A stretch of 64,000 nucleotides of DNA from Pelagicoccus sp. SDUM812002 (GTDB lineage Bacteria; Verrucomicrobiota; Verrucomicrobiia; Opitutales; Opitutaceae), in the NCBI RefSeq assembly GCF_031127835.1, contig NZ_JARXHX010000017.1, positions 34,161 to 98,160 of the forward strand, given 5' to 3'. Position numbers and translations under genes: made by a program. The notes beneath the pieces are model-generated. The model saw nothing but the letters and a program-made list of their open reading frames with translations. It had not been told where the DNA came from and did not search any database. Every line of letters begins with the position of its first letter. Within the stretch, counting starts at the first letter, position 1. Of the stretch, positions 45,851 to 53,756 are shown piece by piece.

Positions 45851-47386
45851 ATGCAACAGCGCCCAAATATCCTCCTCATCACCAGCGACCAACAACATTG
45901 GAATACGATCGGTAGGTACTTTTCGGAGATCGATACTCCCAACCTTGATCGTCTTGCTGCCCAAGGCATGCACGCCAGCCGCGCCTACTGCCCCAACCCC
46001 ACTTGCACTCCGACTCGAGCCTCCATCCTCACCGGCCAATACCCAAGTAGCCACGGCGCTTGGTCACTGGGTACAAAATTGCCGGAAGCGGTCCCAACCA
46101 TCGGAGAGAGCCTGCAGCGAGACGGCTACGACTGTTCACTCATAGGTAAGGCTCATTTTCAGCCCCTTGTATCCACCAAGGAACACAATTCAATCGAATC
46201 CTATCCGCTCATCAAAGACCTTGAATACTGGAAAGACTTCCACGGACCTTTTTACGGATTCAATCACGTCGAGCTAGCGCGACACCATGGAGACGAAACC
46301 CATGTCGGTCAGCATTACGCCCTATGGCTGGAAGAAAAAGGACTCACCCACTGGCAGGACCATTTCCAGAACACTTGGGAGGATCAGGACTTTTCGGAAG
46401 GTTCGCCCAATCCTCCGCAACGCCACAGCTGGTCGCTCCCCCAAGAATACCACTCGAACACTTGGATAACCGAACGATCGATCGTGCGCATGAGGGAAGC
46501 CAAATCTCAGGAGAAGCCTTTCTTCCTATGGGCCAGCTACTTCGACCCCCACCCTCCATACGTAGTACCGGAACCGTGGGCCTCCATGTACGATCCCCAA
46601 GAGCTTACAATCCCCTGCTTGCAAAAAGGAGAACTCGAACAGGCAACGGAACTGCTTAGAAGGACACAAGACCCGTATCCAGATTTCAGTGATTTCGATG
46701 AATGCGGCTTCGGCAACCATGGCTTGCACAGTCACCTGCAGGATCGCGAGGAATTAGCCAAGGACATCGCCACCTACTACGGCATGGTTAGCTTTCTGGA
46801 CCACCAAGTCGGCAAGCTGCTCGACGAACTAGAGGAACAGGGCGTGGCCGAAAACACTCTGGTCGTCTTCACCTCGGACCATGGACACTACTATGGGCAC
46901 CATGGGTTGACTGCCAAAGGACCGTTTCATTTCGAGGATGGCATTCGCGTCCCTTTCATCGCAAGTTGGCCTGGACAAATTCCCGCTGGGCGAGAAACGA
47001 GCTCATTGATATCGCTCGTAGACCTTGCCCCCACTTTCTTGTCAGCGACCGGTTCAGCAAACGCGCTACCCGCGACTCAAGGCCTAGACCAGCTTTCCCT
47101 CTTGCTCGGTCGCAGCTCGAAGCTTCGCGAGAACCTGATCGTGGAACACCGAGCTCAGGAGCAGAAGCTCTACCTAAAAACGGTTGTTACGGATTCGCAC
47201 AAACTGACAGTTTACCTCGGGTCAGAACAGGGGGAGCTCTACGACCTTTCGAATGACCCTGATGAGTTAAAGAACCTCTGGAACGAACCAGCAGCCAACG
47301 CCCTAAGAGAACGGCTCCTACGCGAACTCGTCTTCGCTACGATGCGTCAAGAAGCGGTACCGATGCCTCGCCTTTCGATCGCCTAG
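45851..47386 (+). CDS. S1-family sulfatase
   Basis: 511 residues without an obvious signal peptide. The N-terminal metal site ILLITSDQQ (D13) and the formylglycine motif CTPTRASILTG (C52, R56) are present. C-x-P-T-R is a known variant of C-x-P-S-R and needs a formylglycine-generating enzyme, which is not in this window. SDHGHYYGHHG provides the later metal ligands. It would remove sulfate esters from a carbohydrate. It begins 7 bp after the esterase stop, in one unit. The lack of a signal peptide suggests action on imported oligosaccharides. Confidence 0.93.
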   Translation: MQQRPNILLITSDQQHWNTIGRYFSEIDTPNLDRLAAQGMHASRAYCPNPTCTPTRASILTGQYPSSHGAWSLGTKLPEAVPTIGESLQRDGYDCSLIGKAHFQPLVSTKEHNSIESYPLIKDLEYWKDFHGPFYGFNHVELARHHGDETHVGQHYALWLEEKGLTHWQDHFQNTWEDQDFSEGSPNPPQRHSWSLPQEYHSNTWITERSIVRMREAKSQEKPFFLWASYFDPHPPYVVPEPWASMYDPQELTIPCLQKGELEQATELLRRTQDPYPDFSDFDECGFGNHGLHSHLQDREELAKDIATYYGMVSFLDHQVGKLLDELEEQGVAENTLVVFTSDHGHYYGHHGLTAKGPFHFEDGIRVPFIASWPGQIPAGRETSSLISLVDLAPTFLSATGSANALPATQGLDQLSLLLGRSSKLRENLIVEHRAQEQKLYLKTVVTDSHKLTVYLGSEQGELYDLSNDPDELKNLWNEPAANALRERLLRELVFATMRQEAVPMPRLSIA

Positions 47387-47441
47387 GCGAGGTTCGTATC
47401 GCTAGGAGGAGGTGCTTGCAGGCTTGCTGGCCCCTTGTTCC

Positions 47442-48626
47442 CTACTTGCTCGAGGGAACTTGGCTTGCGGTCTTCCATGGGGCCCCAGCCTCGCTCAAAA
47501 GGACCCCTCTTTCGAATGCGTTGATAGCGATCGATTCCAAACCTCTTATCGCCCGGAAAGTATCGCCATCCTTGGCAAACTCTTCGAGATATTCGTCCGG
47601 GATCCCTATCGTTTCGCAACCCCTATGCAACGATTCTACGACCTCGACCTGGGGGATCGCTTGCTCCGGTCCGCAGAGCCAGGAAACACCGCCAGATAGC
47701 TGATGGCCGATCTCCTCAATCATGATGCGAACCTCTTCTTCCTCAGAACTCAGGTCGATACGCCGTTCAGGCTCCCCCTCTACGCGATAGTAGGCGCCTT
47801 CATCTTTGATCCATTCGATCTCACCTTTGGTCCCGATGATACGGACCATCGGATCCACCGTTTCGCGGCTAGCGTGAGAAGCGATGAAGCTAACTGGGAT
47901 TCCTGTACCCGTCAGGCCGCGCAAGCTGGCTGTATCGAAATTTTCGATATCATTCGCGCGATAGGTTTCAGCCTCAAAATGATCTACGATCGACGCGACC
48001 GAATTTAAGGCATCTCCTGCCCAAAACAGCATCAAATGAAGAAAATGGGCAGTCGCGTTGCTCACGGGAGAATCCAGCACCAGCGAATTTCCCAATCGGA
48101 CCTTCCCGGCCCAAGAGTTGCGGGAAAAATACGACACGCCTCTCGGCCAAAGCGTTATGCCTCTAATCTCCCGTATCTCCCCCAGCACTCCCGCCAGAAG
48201 ATCCCGCTTGATCTTGCGGGTGGCGGCAGAGTACATCTTCTGGAAACCTACTGCCACGAACCGGTCGACTTCCGCCGCTCGTTCCATGATCCTCGCGCAA
48301 GCTTCCGTCGACGGAGCCAGAGGCTTTTCGATCAATACGTTGGCTTTCGCCTCCAGAGCGGCCAGCGTCATTTCCTCGTGCAGGAAGATAGGAGTCGGAA
48401 TCATGCACAAATCGAGTCTCCCCCGCCAAACGCGCAGCATCTCTTTGTAGTCGCGAAACAACTCGCACCCTTGAGCCCGCAGTTTCGCGCACTGGTCCTC
48501 CTCTTCCTCTTGGTTGATCACCGTAGCCGCCACCAGCTCAAGCTTATGCTTCGACACCATATAGTCGATCATTCTCAAGTGCACGCGACCGTAACTCGAG
48601 ACGCCGATCAAAGCTGCTTTTATCAT
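47442..48626 (-). CDS. Gfo/Idh/MocA family oxidoreductase 2
   Basis: 394 residues from the ATG at 48626 (MIKAALIGVSSYGRVHLRMIDY). The frame continues to 48767 without family sequence. The Rossmann fold begins ALIGVSSYG and the catalytic EKPLAPS motif is intact. The C-terminal domain has AHFLHLMLFWAGDALN. It would oxidise or reduce a sugar or sugar acid with NAD(P). It converges with the sulfatase gene and is divergent from LacI gene 2. The 352-bp space between the two starts holds the operator at 48786. Confidence 0.88.
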   Translation of the reverse strand: MIKAALIGVSSYGRVHLRMIDYMVSKHKLELVAATVINQEEEEDQCAKLRAQGCELFRDYKEMLRVWRGRLDLCMIPTPIFLHEEMTLAALEAKANVLIEKPLAPSTEACARIMERAAEVDRFVAVGFQKMYSAATRKIKRDLLAGVLGEIREIRGITLWPRGVSYFSRNSWAGKVRLGNSLVLDSPVSNATAHFLHLMLFWAGDALNSVASIVDHFEAETYRANDIENFDTASLRGLTGTGIPVSFIASHASRETVDPMVRIIGTKGEIEWIKDEGAYYRVEGEPERRIDLSSEEEEVRIMIEEIGHQLSGGVSWLCGPEQAIPQVEVVESLHRGCETIGIPDEYLEEFAKDGDTFRAIRGLESIAINAFERGVLLSEAGAPWKTASQVPSSK

Positions 48627-48785
48627 TAAACTAGGGCTCGTATAAGTGGTTAGAAATAGAGGGGTACCCCTGCAGGGTCTGCAGGAGTTCTTTTTCCCTA
48701 CAGGAGTTTCGAAAAACGTATCCGCTAGGCGTCGACACCATAAACATAGGCTCTTTTTCCCAGCCAAATTTCAACGCTTCCCCAG

Positions 48786-48801
48786 ATGACTAAATAACCA
48801 T
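48786..48801. promoter_or_regulatory. Operator-like site between Gfo/Idh and LacI gene 2
   Basis: ATGACTAAATAACCAT lies 160 bp upstream of the Gfo/Idh start and 178 bp upstream of the LacI start. It is one of two members of the family flanking the LacI gene. The remainder of the 48627-48978 interval holds the repeat at 48916 and no gene. Confidence 0.6.
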
Positions 48802-48915
48802 AAGGCAAGGCTTGCCGCCTAATCGACTGCCATCATGTTCCATATTCACAAATAAGCTTCCGTGCCCCCACCTCAAAACAATGCAGCACGACCGTACGGC
48901 GTACCAAGAAATCTC

Positions 48916-48931
48916 AAACTGTAAACCGTTT
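48916..48931. promoter_or_regulatory. AAACTGTAAACCGTTT inverted repeat upstream of LacI gene 2
   Basis: AAACTGTAAACCGTTT pairs at 6 of 8 positions (AAAC...GTTT arms) and lies 48 bp before the LacI start. It shares GTAAACCG with the half-sites in region 1. It may be an autoregulatory site or chance. Confidence 0.3.
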
Positions 48932-48978
48932 CCTTACTCGTCACGAAGCGCTGCTGCAGTACTCGATCATACAGATAG

Positions 48979-50034
48979 ATGAATCAAGACTTCCGTGTAA
49001 CCCAAGCCGATATCGCCCGCAAGGTAGGATGTAGCCAAGTCACAGTGTCTAGGGCTCTCAATGACGACCACCGAGTCGCAGAGGACCTGAAGAACACGAT
49101 CAAGCAAATGGCCGATCAGCTGGGATATCGGCCCGACCCCATGCTGCGGGCCCTCGTGACCTCCCGTCGCTACCTCAACGCCAAAAGCGCCAACGCCAGC
49201 ATCGCTTTCGTCTACGTCGGCAACAAGCCCGACGCCAACACCCCCTTCAGCAACTTCGAGTACTACAAGGGCGTCAAAGACAAGTCCGAAGCCCTCGGTT
49301 TCAACCTGGAAGCCCTCAAGTTCGACTCCGGCGAGATCTCCCCTGAACGCTTCGCCAGCATCCTCCGCCACCGCGGCGTCAAGGGCGTCGTCTTCGCCCT
49401 CTCCAGCGGACATTGGATCTTCACCCAGCCTATTTTCGACCTGCCCGAATTCGCCTACGTCTCGCTGGGCTACAACTTCGCCCACACTCCGGTCAATTGC
49501 ATCATGCCGGACAACTACCACTCCATTACCGTAGCGTTCCGCGCCGCCCTCGACCGTGGCCACAAGCGAATCGGCCTCTCTGTATCCAAAACCCAAAACG
49601 AACGCATCGACTACGCCTTCACCGACGGCTTCCGTCGCATCGCCCTAGACAATGGCCTAGACCCGGACCTTATGGTCCACCTCTTTCGCCACGAGACGGG
49701 TGAAGAACGGAACTGTATCGACAAGAACATGATAGACTGGATGGAACGGGCCAAGCCCGACATCGTCATTGGCGAACTGGGCACCCGCCCCCACCTCGCC
49801 AAAATTCTTGACCGCAGCGGAAAAGAGCTGGGCAAGGACCTCCCCTTCATATGCCTCGATATTCGAGCTCGTATCAACGGTGACGACTCCGGTCTCATTG
49901 GAAACCGAGAACTCATGGGCCAACGGGCCGTAGAAAACATCGCGTCCCAGATCACTCGCAACCATGCGGGCTTGCCTCGTACCTACGAACGCTTGCTCGT
50001 ACAATCGACCTGGCACGACGGCGAAACGTTCTAG
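48979..50034 (+). CDS. LacI-family transcriptional regulator 2
   Basis: 351 residues. The helix-turn-helix VTQADIARKVGCSQVTVSRAL (about residues 6-26) is canonical, followed by LGYRPDPMLRALVTSRR and the periplasmic-binding-protein fold. It probably senses an oligosaccharide or sugar acid made by the locus. It is the best candidate reader of the ATGACTAAATANNCAT repeats, because sites of this architecture lie on both sides of its gene (48786 and 50053) and ahead of other enzyme units. It is followed by a GPH symporter gene on the same strand. Confidence 0.93.
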   Translation: MNQDFRVTQADIARKVGCSQVTVSRALNDDHRVAEDLKNTIKQMADQLGYRPDPMLRALVTSRRYLNAKSANASIAFVYVGNKPDANTPFSNFEYYKGVKDKSEALGFNLEALKFDSGEISPERFASILRHRGVKGVVFALSSGHWIFTQPIFDLPEFAYVSLGYNFAHTPVNCIMPDNYHSITVAFRAALDRGHKRIGLSVSKTQNERIDYAFTDGFRRIALDNGLDPDLMVHLFRHETGEERNCIDKNMIDWMERAKPDIVIGELGTRPHLAKILDRSGKELGKDLPFICLDIRARINGDDSGLIGNRELMGQRAVENIASQITRNHAGLPRTYERLLVQSTWHDGETF

Positions 50035-50052
50035 CGAGGGTCGCCATAACGG

Positions 50053-50068
50053 ATGCTTAGTTAAGCAT
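50053..50068. promoter_or_regulatory. Near-perfect palindrome between LacI gene 2 and the symporter
   Basis: ATGCTTAGTTAAGCAT pairs fully except at the central GT and extends to GATGCTTAGTTAAGCATC (50052-50069). Its layout ATG-NN-TA-NN-TA-NN-CAT equals that of the operators at 34662, 43111, 48786 and 58628. A short T-run follows, so a weak terminator for lacI is the alternative. Confidence 0.55.
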
Positions 50069-50127
50069 CTTTCGAGCTATTGCAGATAACAACTTCCCAA
50101 GACTTTGGTGGAGCCGCTCCCAATACC

Positions 50128-51591
50128 ATGAAACCAGAAACCCCCGATTCTCAGACCCCAGACGCAACATCGCCTCCCGACAGCACTCTGGCCCAAGTCT
50201 CCAAACCACAGGGCGAGTATCGTACCTCGATAAAGGAAAAGCTGTCTTACGCCATCGGCACCATTCCCTTCATGCTAGGGTCCAGCGGCGTAATGCAGAT
50301 CGCCAACCCACTCTACAACCTGACCCTCGGACTCAGCCCGACCCTAGTCGGCGTCGTCATGGCCATTGTCCGCCTATGGGACGGCTTCACCGACCCCCTC
50401 ATGGGTTCTGTCAGCGACAATACCCGAACCCGCTGGGGACGTCGACGCCCCTTCATCGCACTTGGAGCCGTCCTCTGCGCCATCACCTTCCCCATAATCT
50501 GGCTCGTACCCATCGATTGGGGACAGACCGCCACTTTTGTCTACTTTCTCGTTACTTGCCTGATGTTTTTTACGGCATTTACGGTTTATGGCGTGCCGTA
50601 CCTGACGCTTGGATACGAGCTCAGCTCGGACACCCACGAGCGTCTCCGTATCCAGACCTACCGCGCCATGTGTACGAAGATCATTAACTTCATCGCCCCC
50701 TGGATCTTCGTCATCGCCCAGCTAGACTTCTTCGACAGCACCATATCCGGATTCCGCACCGTTGGCCTCATCATCGGTGCGCTCTTCATCGTCCTCGCCA
50801 TCCCAGCCGTTCTCAACACTCGCGAACGATTCAAGAAACGGGCAGCCAAGCAGCAAAAGGTCAAACTGGTAAAAGCAGTAAAGCTGACCCTCGCCAATCG
50901 CCCCTTCCGCTGTCTCGTCGCCATCGTCGTCGGCATGCTCATCGGCACCAGTATGGTCAACATCCTCGGTATCTACGTGAACAGTTACTACGTCTTTCCT
51001 GGCGACACCGAACAAGGGGCCAAATACCACGCACTTGCTCTCACCCTCTACGGAGTAGCCGGACTCGTTGCCGTTCCCATCGTCAGCAAGATCGCCAATC
51101 GCGTAGGAAAGCTCAAGGTCCTGCAATGGTGTCTCTTCATAGGCATCATCGCCTCCGCCAGCAAGTTCTTCAGCTACACGCCCCACGCCCCCTGGCTACA
51201 GTTCCTGACCATGCTGGCCCTTTCTCCTGCCTTCTCCGGCTTCTGGGTACTTATCGACCCCATGAAGGCGGATACCGCCGACTACGACGAACTCAGCACC
51301 GGCATGCGCCGCGAAGGCATGTACGCCGCGGTGGCCAACTGGATCGAAAAGGTCGCCCTTACCGGCACCCTGCTCGTTTCGAACTCTATGCTCGACATCA
51401 CCGGCTTCGACGTCAGCAAAGGCGCCGACCAAGGTGACGGAGCAATCCTCTCTATCCGACTCTGCTATTCGCTGATACCCGCCGTCCTCTTGACAATCGC
51501 CTACATCATCGCTCGCAAGTATCCACTTACTGACGACGGCGTTATCGAACTAAAAGGCCAGCTGGAGGAACGTCGAGGTAAGGTAGTATAA
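50128..51591 (+). CDS. GPH-type (MFS) sugar:cation symporter
   Basis: About 487 residues from the ATG at 50128 (MKPETPD); a TTG at 50080 would add 16. After a hydrophilic N-terminus the membrane part starts IKEKLSYAIGTIPF and runs through 12 predicted helices. WDGFTDPLMGSVSDNTRTRWGRRRPF is the loop 2-3 signature of the glycoside-pentoside-hexuronide family, seen in transporters of glucuronides, xylosides and oligogalacturonides. It would import the locus product, coupled to Na+ or H+. It directly follows LacI gene 2, with an operator-like palindrome between. The defence-like island begins right after it. Confidence 0.92.
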   Translation: MKPETPDSQTPDATSPPDSTLAQVSKPQGEYRTSIKEKLSYAIGTIPFMLGSSGVMQIANPLYNLTLGLSPTLVGVVMAIVRLWDGFTDPLMGSVSDNTRTRWGRRRPFIALGAVLCAITFPIIWLVPIDWGQTATFVYFLVTCLMFFTAFTVYGVPYLTLGYELSSDTHERLRIQTYRAMCTKIINFIAPWIFVIAQLDFFDSTISGFRTVGLIIGALFIVLAIPAVLNTRERFKKRAAKQQKVKLVKAVKLTLANRPFRCLVAIVVGMLIGTSMVNILGIYVNSYYVFPGDTEQGAKYHALALTLYGVAGLVAVPIVSKIANRVGKLKVLQWCLFIGIIASASKFFSYTPHAPWLQFLTMLALSPAFSGFWVLIDPMKADTADYDELSTGMRREGMYAAVANWIEKVALTGTLLVSNSMLDITGFDVSKGADQGDGAILSIRLCYSLIPAVLLTIAYIIARKYPLTDDGVIELKGQLEERRGKVV

Positions 51592-51689
51592 AAGAGAAAA
51601 GGTAGGGCGTGCCCGCCGTACACACCGCGATTCCCCAATCGCACAGAACGCCCCCCAAAACGCATCCACCCCGGAGCCGCGACTACCGG

Positions 51690-51960
51690 TAGCCCTCCAG
51701 ACAGCCAACGGAGAGCGCCGCCGACGCCCAGCAGCCCGCTACCTCGCTGCTTCCCTTATATTGGCACCATAGGCGCTTTTACCATTGGCACAGACTTTTC
51801 CACTGTGCATCAAAAGCCTGTCCTCAAAAGACTGAGCTTCACTTGAGACCCAGCCGCTCTCCCTTTCACTCTTCACCCTTCCCTTTTCACTCTTCCCACA
51901 TGCCTCTCCACAAGAAGGCCTCTTCCACGAAAGACTCCACCGCCAAACTGCGACCAAAGC
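51690..51960 (+). repeat. Direct repeat copy A (hsdM promoter and 5' end)
   Basis: The stretch resembles 53190-53470 closely. The strongest block is CCCGCTACCT..GCTTCCCT.ATATTGG...GCGCTTTTACCATTGGCAC.GACTTTTCCA, from 51735 here and from 53251 in copy B. Similarity resumes at the ATG (MPLHKKASSTKDSTA here, MPPRKRTSPKKDSSA in copy B). The ends are approximate. Confidence 0.65.
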
Positions 51961-52031
51961 CCACCGGGCCGACCCCCAGTGCCCCGCCACTAACAGAGAT
52001 TTCGACGACGCCGACCTCTCTCGCAACATGA
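51901..52031 (+). pseudogene. hsdM-like N-terminal fragment
   Basis: A short frame with MPLHKKASSTKDSTAKL at its start corresponds to the leader of the hsdM-like sequence at 53405 and stops after 43 codons. Only the leader is similar; the rest (RPKPTGPTPSAPPLTEIS) is unrelated. It is part of direct repeat copy A and is probably a broken end of the same ancestral gene. Confidence 0.4.
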
Positions 52032-52280
52032 ACGAAACACCGAATACGTCATGTCAATTACAGGCCACAGCGCTCACGGGCAAAGCTGTTTATACTCTGG
52101 AAACCGCAACTTACGAAGCATCATTACCTTTGGAAGGCTCCGCTTCATCCGGGCAAAAAGAAACCTCGGCGCCTGTTCGCCGCAAGCAGCGAAGGAAGGG
52201 GTTCCGAGGTGTACATGTGTTACAATCGACACGATCGAGCCCTAGTCAAACGAAATCCTTGCGCCACACGCACCCTCCCC

Positions 52281-52952
52281 ATGTCCCCGCCCAGCTACCT
52301 TAAGATCGAAACTGCGCTCCACACTGAACGACTCGACGCCTATCGCCAAGATGGAGCTGACGAAAAGATCGCCCTCGCTCGCTACGCTCTAAACATGGCG
52401 TTGGCGGAAGCGCTCTACCCCTCCCTCCAGTTCGCGGAAATCGCCCTCCGCAATGCCATCCACGCCTCCTTCACAAACCGCTTCGGAACATCCAACTGGT
52501 ACGACGGAGCAATAAAACTCCTTCCTTGGCAAAGCGCCAAAGTCCAAGAAGCCAAAATCACTCTAGACAAGCTGAGCAAGCCAACCACTCCCGGTCGCAT
52601 CGTAGCGGAGCTCAACTTAGGTTTCTGGACTGGCTTCTTCAACAAACAGCACAACCGCACCGGCCTCAGCCACCACATAGCAAAGACGGTATTTCCACAT
52701 GCACCCAAGGCTGAACGCAACACCACCAAACTCGACCTCCGTTGGCTCGCCATCCGAGACCTGCGCAACCGAGTTTTCCACCACGAGCGCATCCTCCACT
52801 GGAAAGACCTCGGCCAGCGCCACCAGGACATCTCCACTACGACCAAATGGATCTGCCCTGAACTAGCCGCCTACGCTCAGAGTCTTGACCGCTTTGCAGC
52901 AGTCCGCAGCCACGGGCTTGCACCCGGGCTGAAAAAGATCGAACAACTCTGA
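52281..52952 (+). CDS. Abi-like HEPN-domain protein
   Basis: 223 residues from the ATG at 52281. The sequence matches the Abi-like (Abi_2/AbiD-F) pattern: FAEIALRNAIHASF, then LNLGFWTGFFNKQ, VFPHAP and the terminal IRDLRNRVFHHERIL. The HEPN RNase-type motif R-x4-H can be read as R162 and H167. Relatives abort phage infection, probably by RNA cleavage. It sits between two copies of an hsdM promoter-like repeat, upstream of an hsdM/hsdS remnant and the HEPN-STAND gene. A defence role is therefore likely but untested. The ORF continues in frame to 52209; the shorter start fits the family. Confidence 0.8.
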   Translation: MSPPSYLKIETALHTERLDAYRQDGADEKIALARYALNMALAEALYPSLQFAEIALRNAIHASFTNRFGTSNWYDGAIKLLPWQSAKVQEAKITLDKLSKPTTPGRIVAELNLGFWTGFFNKQHNRTGLSHHIAKTVFPHAPKAERNTTKLDLRWLAIRDLRNRVFHHERILHWKDLGQRHQDISTTTKWICPELAAYAQSLDRFAAVRSHGLAPGLKKIEQL

Positions 52953-53404
52953 CACACGTAGCGCTGAGCTTAAGCCAGCGTCACCGTAGCAAAAACCTCA
53001 AGCACTGGCCCAAACACTCCACCCATCGCGACCAGATTGTAGTACTCCCTGTCTGATAATTTTCTAGAAGCCCATCCTTTCGCGAACACTCCCTTTCATG
53101 CCCAATTTTTCCTCTACCGTTAAAACGTCCGCGCCGCCTGCGGCCTTTCGTCCAGTCCCCTAAGCTGGCACCTCATGGGCCACCCTCCTCCCACGGCCCT
53201 CCCAATATCAACCAGCAGAGAACGCCCCTCGCTCCACCGCCTTCCAGCTCCCCGCTACCTAACCGCTTCCCTGATATTGGTACTATTCGCGCTTTTACCA
53301 TTGGCACCGACTTTTCCATCGCCCATTAAAATCCCTGTCTTCGAAAGACCTAGGCCCATTCCCTAGGACCTGCTGTTCGATCGATCCCGCCTCACTCCCA
53401 CACC
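52953..53404. other. Gene-free stretch between the Abi-like gene and the hsd remnant
   Basis: 452 bp. The right part is direct repeat copy B, including the presumed hsdM promoter (53251-53347). The left part has no gene and no clear terminator. Confidence 0.5.
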
Positions 53405-53470
53405 ATGCCTCCCCGCAAGAGAACCTCTCCAAAGAAAGACTCCTCCGCCAGGTTCTGGTTCGCCGCAGAC
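53190..53470 (+). repeat. Direct repeat copy B (hsdM promoter and 5' end)
   Basis: Second copy of the sequence at 51690-51960, about 1.5 kb to the right. It is followed by MPPRKRTSPKKDSSARFWFAADKLRNN, recognisable as the N-terminus of a type I modification subunit. The two copies flank the Abi-like gene. The ends are approximate. Confidence 0.65.
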
Positions 53471-53752
53471 AAGCTGCGCAACAACACGGGCGCCACCGTG
53501 CGACACCCGTGCCGCAGGCAAAGGCATACGCACCGTCCCGGGGCTCATCTTTCTCAAGCACATTATCCGGCTCTTTCAAGGAGCACCGGGTCAAGCTTCT
53601 ACAGCGACCAAAAACTATTGGAAGCTTTTCACAAACTCTACGCCCCACTCTACGAACAAGCCGAATCCAACCGAGCCCAATCCCGCAACCTCGCCAATCT
53701 CCGCGACACGCTGCTACCGAAGCTGCTGAGCGGGGAGTTAACCCCTGTCTAA
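53405..53752 (+). pseudogene. Type I restriction-modification remnant (hsdM 5' joined to hsdS 3')
   Basis: A 115-codon frame begins with the HsdM N-terminus (FWFAADKLRNN). Near 53470 the frame is lost: the HsdM motif GLIFLKHI is found in another frame at 53541-53564. The final 45 codons (KLLEAFHKLYAPLYEQAESN and AQSRNLANLRDTLLPKLLSG) are the C-terminus of an HsdS specificity subunit. Several kilobases of hsdM and hsdS are missing between, and no hsdR lies in this stretch. A deletion of an ancestral type I RM locus left this scar. Its stop is 4 bp from the HEPN-STAND start, so it may still act as that gene's leader. Confidence 0.8.
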
Positions 53753-53756
53753 CCTC

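Larger units (their letters stand above)
51592..52280. other. Gene-free stretch with hsdM-like 5' remnant
   Basis: This interval carries palindromic GC-rich sequence at its left (GGTAGGGCGTGCCCGCCGTAC near 51601), the first copy of a direct repeat (51690-51960), a short hsdM-like N-terminus at 51901, and non-coding-looking sequence up to the Abi-like gene. In the last part (52050-52250) several short frames exist but I recognise none. Confidence 0.45.

Noticed and set aside
51592..52280. An insertion sequence or transposase in the island
   Set aside because: No transposase motif, terminal inverted repeats or target duplications could be seen; the direct repeats are hsdM-related.
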